Shown piece after piece: positions 10,758 through 14,735 of a DNA stretch of 14,735 bases; the stretch's first letter is position 1, and every line of letters begins with the position of its first letter. The notes beneath the pieces were generated by a model, which was not told where the DNA came from, ran no database searches, and worked only from the letters and a program-made list of their open reading frames with translations. The stretch comes from an uncultured Bacilli bacterium. GTDB lineage: Bacteria; Bacillota_I; Bacilli_A; RF39; UBA660. The stretch spans positions 1 to 14,735 of the forward strand of contig CANQHT010000023.1 of NCBI GenBank assembly GCA_947623705.1. Reading direction: 5' to 3'. The position numbers and the translations under genes are program-made.

Positions 10758-12419
10758 ATGGATAAAGCAATTTTATATAATGTAACATTACAAAAAGTAA
10801 ATAGAAGAATAAATGAGTTAAAAACTATTGGTTTTAATATGGATGAATTTATAAGAATTAAAGAAGATATTATTAATAAAAATAAAACTGATGTTCAAAA
10901 AAGTTATGATTTTACCAGTCCGAGTTTAGCCTTAGGTCAAACAGCATTTTTAGAACAAGGTTATACAAATTCTATCAATGAATTAAATAAATTATATGAT
11001 AAATTATTAGATTATGAAATCTATGTTATGGCATATCATACTACTAAATTAGTTAAAGAATTTTTAGAAAGTGATAATAAAAGTATAGAAAATTTTACTA
11101 AATATCAAATTAAAATTGAACAAGTACTAAAAAATTTACATAGTTCTAAAACTTTAGATTATGCGGTTGAAGGTCCTGCTATTGAAGAAATATATAGTGT
11201 AGTTTACTTATTTATTAAAGAAGAAATAGAAATGTTTTGTTATAGTACATTACTTAATAAACTTGGTGAAGTAGATAAATATTATATTGATAAATTAGTT
11301 AGAAAAGATATTGAACAAATTGATTTAAGAGATGAAAAAAATAAATTAATTAGTATAAAAACTAAAGAAATTGCTTCCAAAGGTTTTGAGGCAACTTATG
11401 CCGATAGTGATTTAATTATGGCTATTGTAAATAGTAAGGGAATTAATTCGGAAAAAAGAAAGTTAGCACTTGATAATTTGGATAGAAAAATATATGATTA
11501 TGCCTATTGCATTGAACAAATTTATAATGAAGTTAATAATCACATTTCCATGCCAAATGATAAAAAAGAGATACTTAAAAGTTTATCAAAAAATAGTTTA
11601 AAATTAATACTTAATTCCGCTTTAGCAACTTTTCTTGCCTTTGTGGCCCTTAAATCAGGTAAATGGGTTGCTACAGAAAAAACAACAACATTTATGACAA
11701 CTACTACAACTTATAATCCTCTTGATAAAGAACCTTATGTAATAACTGAAGAATATACCCCAACTAGAGATGATAGTTTATATGTTTTAGATTATGGTCC
11801 AGTAGTTACTGAAGGTAAAAGAACATTTACCGAGTATGATTTAAGTGATTATCAAGAATATTCTTTTGAAGAATTATATAATATGGATTTAAGTTCTTTA
11901 ATAATTCCAGAAGAAAATAGTGTTTTAGAAGATAAAGATTTATATTTAGAATCTCTAACAAATGAAGCCTTCAGAATAATTAGAAAAATAGAAGTTAATC
12001 TTGAAGATGTTAAGGAAAATGTAGAAACAAATATAACTGTTCAAATTTTATTTACAATTTTGTTTGAACTTTTGGCTGTAGTAATTTATATTTTTTATGC
12101 TTTATTATTATTAGAATGTGATATAGATTATTTACCAATCATAAAAGATTTAAAAAATATATATGAAGATTTAAAAGAATTAGCAAAAAATAATCAAGAT
12201 AAAAAAGAATATCAAGAGAAATTAAATGAAATTATTAATAGATTAGAAACTTTAAGAATTGAAAATAAAGATATATTAGAAAAAGCCGAATCATCCATAT
12301 CTTATTTAGAAAAAAATCATGAATATGATGTTGAAATAAATAACTTAATAAGAAAGTTAGTATTAATTAAAGATAAACAAAATGAAATAATTGATAATTA
12401 TTATAAATCATTAGATTAG
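10758..12419 (+). CDS. Two-pass membrane protein of unknown function
   Basis: A 553-aa protein I do not recognise, the only gene of insert 2. Residues 1-280 are hydrophilic and strongly helical, without a signal peptide. A first membrane helix lies at about 281-302 and a second at about 426-452. The loop between them (about 125 aa) begins with a Thr-rich stretch (307-318, eight Thr) and is rich in Tyr, Asp and Glu. The last 100 residues are charged and have heptad-like spacing suggesting a coiled coil. The likely topology is both ends inside and the loop outside, but this is inference. It has its own strong promoter and is followed by a terminator, so it is a self-contained unit. Every Arg codon is AGA, in contrast with upstream yidC. 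Two-helix proteins with long coiled cytoplasmic arms include sensors and envelope-linked scaffolds, but no such assignment is supported. Confidence 0.85.
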   Translation: MDKAILYNVTLQKVNRRINELKTIGFNMDEFIRIKEDIINKNKTDVQKSYDFTSPSLALGQTAFLEQGYTNSINELNKLYDKLLDYEIYVMAYHTTKLVKEFLESDNKSIENFTKYQIKIEQVLKNLHSSKTLDYAVEGPAIEEIYSVVYLFIKEEIEMFCYSTLLNKLGEVDKYYIDKLVRKDIEQIDLRDEKNKLISIKTKEIASKGFEATYADSDLIMAIVNSKGINSEKRKLALDNLDRKIYDYAYCIEQIYNEVNNHISMPNDKKEILKSLSKNSLKLILNSALATFLAFVALKSGKWVATEKTTTFMTTTTTYNPLDKEPYVITEEYTPTRDDSLYVLDYGPVVTEGKRTFTEYDLSDYQEYSFEELYNMDLSSLIIPEENSVLEDKDLYLESLTNEAFRIIRKIEVNLEDVKENVETNITVQILFTILFELLAVVIYIFYALLLLECDIDYLPIIKDLKNIYEDLKELAKNNQDKKEYQEKLNEIINRLETLRIENKDILEKAESSISYLEKNHEYDVEINNLIRKLVLIKDKQNEIIDNYYKSLD

Positions 12420-12451
12420 TGTAATTATTTTAGAAAACTGATAAAATAAGA

Positions 12452-12489
12452 AATCCTATTTTAAATAATAGGTTTTTTAATGCAATTTT
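12452..12489 (+). repeat. 38-bp direct repeat, right copy (flanks insert 2)
   Basis: Identical over 38 bp to 10655-10692, start-to-start distance 1797 bp. It gives the 553-aa gene the same terminator that closes the jag operon. Confidence 0.92.
12455..12478 (+). terminator. Intrinsic terminator after the 553-aa gene
   Basis: CCTATT (12455-12460) pairs with AATAGG (12467-12472) and is followed by six T (12473-12478). It is the second copy of the jag terminator. Confidence 0.75.
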
Positions 12490-12499
12490 TACTAAAATG

Positions 12500-12508
12500 T
12501 GCTAATAT
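12500..12508 (+). promoter_or_regulatory. Candidate mnmE promoter, extended -10
   Basis: TGCTAATAT lies 22 nt upstream of the mnmE ATG with no good -35. It aligns with TGTTAGAATAT of the insert 2 promoter, as if the two promoters were divergent copies of one. Confidence 0.4.
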
Positions 12509-12530
12509 AAGGCGGAAAGGAAGAATATTT

Positions 12531-13874
12531 ATGGAAGATACTATATGTGCTATTAGTACCTCTTTAGGAGTTGGGGCCATTTCTATTATCAGAGTAAGTG
12601 GCAAAGATACTTTAAAAATAGTTAGTAAAATCTTTAAAGGTCACGATTTAACTAAATGGGCATCACATACAATTCATTATGGTTTTATTTATGATAAAAA
12701 TGAAAAAGTTGATGAAGTCTTAGTAACTCTTATGTTGGCACCTAAAACCTATACTATGGAAGATACTATTGAAATAAATAGTCATGGGGGAATTAATACA
12801 ACTAATAGAATCTTAGAACTACTTTTAAATAATGGCTGTCGTTTAGCGGAACCTGGTGAATTTACAAAAAGAGCCTTTATGAATGGGCGTATAGATTTAA
12901 CGGAAGCCGAAGCCGTCAATGATTTAATTAATGCCAAAACCGATAATGCACGTTCTTTAGCTCTAGCTAATCTTGATGGTAATTTATTTAAAAGAGTGAA
13001 AAAAATTCGGGATAACATCGTTCAAGTAATGGCAAATATTGAAGTTAATATCGACTATCCAGAATATGAAGATATTGAAGTAGTTACTAATGAAACATTA
13101 CTTCCTAAATTAAAAGATGTTCAAAAAGATATTGAAAAACTTTTAAGTAATACAAGAAACAGTCGATTAATTAAAGAAGGAATCGATATTGCCATAGTTG
13201 GTAAACCAAATGTGGGAAAAAGTAGTATTTTAAATACCTTTTTAGGTAGTGATAAAGCCATTGTTACGGATATTGCGGGGACAACTCGGGATATTGTCGA
13301 AGGTTCAATTAACTTAAATGGTTTTTTAGTAAATTTCATAGATACCGCCGGAATTCGTGAAACCAAAGATATTGTAGAGAAGATTGGCGTTAAAAAAAGT
13401 TTAGATGCTTTAAATAAAGCCGATTTAGTAATAGTGGTTTTAAATAATAATGAGGTTTTAAGTAAAGAAGAAAATGATTTAATTAAAAATGTTGATTTAA
13501 ATAAAAGAATAATTTTTGTTAACAAAAGTGATTTAGATAAAAAAATTAGTATTGAAGAAGATTATATTATTGGAAATACGATAAATGAAAATGGTTTAGA
13601 TAGTTTAAAAGATGCGATTATTAAAAAATTAAATTTAGAAGCGATAAAACCTAAAGATATGACTTATTTATCTAATGTAAGACAAATTGATTTAATTAAG
13701 AAATCTCTAACTAGTGTAAATAGTGCAATTAAAAATTTAGAAAAAGAAATGCCTATTGATATAGTCGAAATAGATATTAATAATGCCTGGAATTTTTTAG
13801 GTGAAGTAACGGGTGAAGTTTATCAAGATGAATTAATTGATACTTTATTTAAAAATTTCTGTGTTGGAAAGTAG
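12531..13874 (+). CDS. mnmE: tRNA modification GTPase MnmE
   Basis: With MnmG it adds the (carboxymethyl)aminomethyl group to U34 of tRNAs reading two-codon boxes, using methylene-tetrahydrofolate and GTP. The 447-aa product has the folate-binding N-terminal domain (EDTICAISTSLGVGAISIIR), helical arms, and an inserted G domain with G1 GKPNVGKSS (224-232), G2 GTTRD (250-254), G3 DTAG (271-274) and G4 NKSD (331-334). It ends in FCVGK with the essential Cys at 444, part of the C(I/L/V)GK motif. The frame is open from an ATG at 12480, but that codon is inside the terminator, and family starts align with MEDTICAIS at 12531, which has AAAGGA upstream (12516-12521). The next gene, mnmG, starts 8 nt after the stop. 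Confidence 0.97.
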   Translation: MEDTICAISTSLGVGAISIIRVSGKDTLKIVSKIFKGHDLTKWASHTIHYGFIYDKNEKVDEVLVTLMLAPKTYTMEDTIEINSHGGINTTNRILELLLNNGCRLAEPGEFTKRAFMNGRIDLTEAEAVNDLINAKTDNARSLALANLDGNLFKRVKKIRDNIVQVMANIEVNIDYPEYEDIEVVTNETLLPKLKDVQKDIEKLLSNTRNSRLIKEGIDIAIVGKPNVGKSSILNTFLGSDKAIVTDIAGTTRDIVEGSINLNGFLVNFIDTAGIRETKDIVEKIGVKKSLDALNKADLVIVVLNNNEVLSKEENDLIKNVDLNKRIIFVNKSDLDKKISIEEDYIIGNTINENGLDSLKDAIIKKLNLEAIKPKDMTYLSNVRQIDLIKKSLTSVNSAIKNLEKEMPIDIVEIDINNAWNFLGEVTGEVYQDELIDTLFKNFCVGK

Positions 13875-13882
13875 ATGATTAT

Positions 13883-14735
13883 ATGTATGATATTATCGTT
13901 GTAGGTGGTGGTCATGCCGGTTGTGAAGCCGCCCATATTTCAGGAGTAATGGGTAAAAAGACTCTTCTTTTAACAATGAATAAAAAAAATATTGCTGATA
14001 TGCCTTGTAATCCTTCAATTGGGGGAACTGCTAAAGGAATAATTGTGAGAGAAATCGATGCTTTAGGAGGTTTAATGGGTATTGTCGCAGATCTTTCCCA
14101 TTTTCAAATCAAAATGCTTAATAATTCTAAAGGGCCAGCAGTTCGTAGTTTAAGGTGCCAAGCCGACAAGCGAGTTTATCCCAAAAAAATGTTAGAGTTT
14201 TTAAATAATACGCCAAATTTGACTATTAAAGAAGGTTTAGTCGAAGATTTAATTATTGAAGATAATGTAGTTAAAGGAGTAATTCTTGCTGATGGTCAAA
14301 AAATAAACAGTAAATGTGTCATTTTAACTACGGGTACTTATCTTAAAGCAAATATATTAGTGGGTAGTCAAAATACACCATCTGGACCGCACGGTGAAGG
14401 AAGAAGTAATCATTTAAGTGATAATTTAAAAAAATATGGTTTAAAGATTATTAGACTTAAAACAGGAACACCACCTAGAATAAATAAAGGTAGTATTGAT
14501 TTTAGTAAAATGCACGAAGAACTTGGTGATGATACTTATTTAACCTTTAGTCATGATATAAAACCGCAATATGATATTAATAAACAACAAAAATGTTATC
14601 TTTTGTATACTAATAGTAAAACTCACGAAATAATCAATAAACATTTAAAAGAAAGTGCGATGTATGGTGGTTATGCAACGGGAATTGGTCCAAGATATTG
14701 TCCTTCAATAGAAGATAAAATTGTCCGTTTCGCAG
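13883..14735 (+). CDS. mnmG: tRNA uridine-5-carboxymethylaminomethyl modification enzyme MnmG, N-terminal part (cut by window edge)
   Basis: FAD-dependent partner of MnmE in U34 modification. The first 284 codons are in the window and the gene continues past 14735. It begins MYDIIVVGGGHAGCEAAHIS with the dinucleotide-binding GGGHAG motif (8-13), then PCNPSIGGTAKG, GPAVRSLRCQADKRVY, an ILTTGTYL segment, TGTPPR and GIGPRYCPSIEDK, all diagnostic for MnmG (GidA). The ATG at 13883 fits the family start; an ATG at 13875 is in another frame that soon stops. The ribosome site is weak (GGAAAG at 13866-13871, overlapping the end of mnmE), and the 8-nt gap suggests coupled translation with mnmE. Confidence 0.97.
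   Translation, partial: MYDIIVVGGGHAGCEAAHISGVMGKKTLLLTMNKKNIADMPCNPSIGGTAKGIIVREIDALGGLMGIVADLSHFQIKMLNNSKGPAVRSLRCQADKRVYPKKMLEFLNNTPNLTIKEGLVEDLIIEDNVVKGVILADGQKINSKCVILTTGTYLKANILVGSQNTPSGPHGEGRSNHLSDNLKKYGLKIIRLKTGTPPRINKGSIDFSKMHEELGDDTYLTFSHDIKPQYDINKQQKCYLLYTNSKTHEIINKHLKESAMYGGYATGIGPRYCPSIEDKIVRFA

Noticed and set aside
12480..12530. Extended N-terminus of MnmE from the ATG at 12480
   Set aside because: That ATG directly follows the terminator T-run, lies upstream of the predicted promoter, and the extra 17 residues have no family counterpart.
12782..13018. Minus-strand open frame of 78 codons
   Set aside because: Antisense shadow of the well-conserved mnmE gene.
13121..13525. Minus-strand open frame of 134 codons
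   Set aside because: Antisense to the MnmE G domain; the low-complexity Ser/Leu/Phe/Lys content is what an antisense reading of an AT-rich gene gives.
1..14735. Alternative genetic code with TGA as tryptophan
   Set aside because: All recognised proteins are full length with TGG for Trp; no conserved Trp position is encoded by TGA in the parts examined.
1..14735. Insertion sequence, prophage or transposase genes behind the two inserts
   Set aside because: No transposase, integrase or phage-type protein is encoded, and the two flanking repeats are different from each other.

Overview
The window is a replication-origin neighbourhood from a very AT-rich, low-GC Gram-positive bacterium of the Bacilli/Mollicutes-related type. 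The order gyrB-recF-(inserts)-dnaN-dnaA on the minus strand, an AT-rich gap with DnaA boxes, then rpmH-rnpA-yidC-jag-(insert)-mnmE-mnmG on the plus strand is the classic Firmicutes oriC arrangement. All genes point away from the origin. A ComK-family protein supports Bacilli. The genetic code reads as standard: Trp is TGG, no frame needs TGA as sense, and none of the 14 visible stop codons is TGA. An uncultured gut lineage such as RF39-like Bacilli would fit, but that is inference.

Left arm, minus strand: dnaA and dnaN, then a 105-aa unknown gene 13 nt downstream of dnaN, then a short ComK-like protein with its own promoter and a perfect 16-bp palindrome upstream, then recF with its own promoter, then gyrB (cut by the window edge) 2 nt after recF. 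The slot that holds the small S4-domain gene yaaA in Bacillus is occupied here by the 105-aa protein and the ComK homologue.

Origin: 4981-5395 is non-coding and holds the DnaA-box cluster. A second cluster lies between dnaA and dnaN (3521-3600), so the origin is probably bipartite as in Bacillus. Boxes come as canonical TTTTCCACA and degenerate TTTTCAACA or TTATTAACA, often abutting in pairs.

Insert 1 (about 3.06 kb) sits between the origin and rpmH. It carries a protein with a BspA-like leucine-rich-repeat tail and a translationally coupled pair of helical-repeat proteins that resemble mTERF repeats. A 35-bp direct repeat (34/35 identical) brackets it; each copy contains an inverted pair of DnaA-like boxes. 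Insert 2 (about 1.8 kb) sits between jag and mnmE. It holds one 553-aa two-pass membrane protein of unknown function, bracketed by a perfect 38-bp repeat that contains an intrinsic terminator. The proteins in both inserts use AGA almost exclusively for Arg, whereas yidC and rpmH prefer CGN. Two accessory blocks, each flanked by a copy of the native intergenic DNA, in one conserved operon region is the main unexplained pattern here.

Right arm core genes: rpmH and rnpA (ribosomal protein L34 and the RNase P protein), separated by an intrinsic terminator overlapping the rpmH 3' end; yidC (membrane insertase lipoprotein) overlapping jag/khpB (KH-R3H RNA-binding protein); then mnmE and mnmG, which together modify the wobble uridine of tRNAs. 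No tRNA, rRNA, CRISPR array or transposase was seen.
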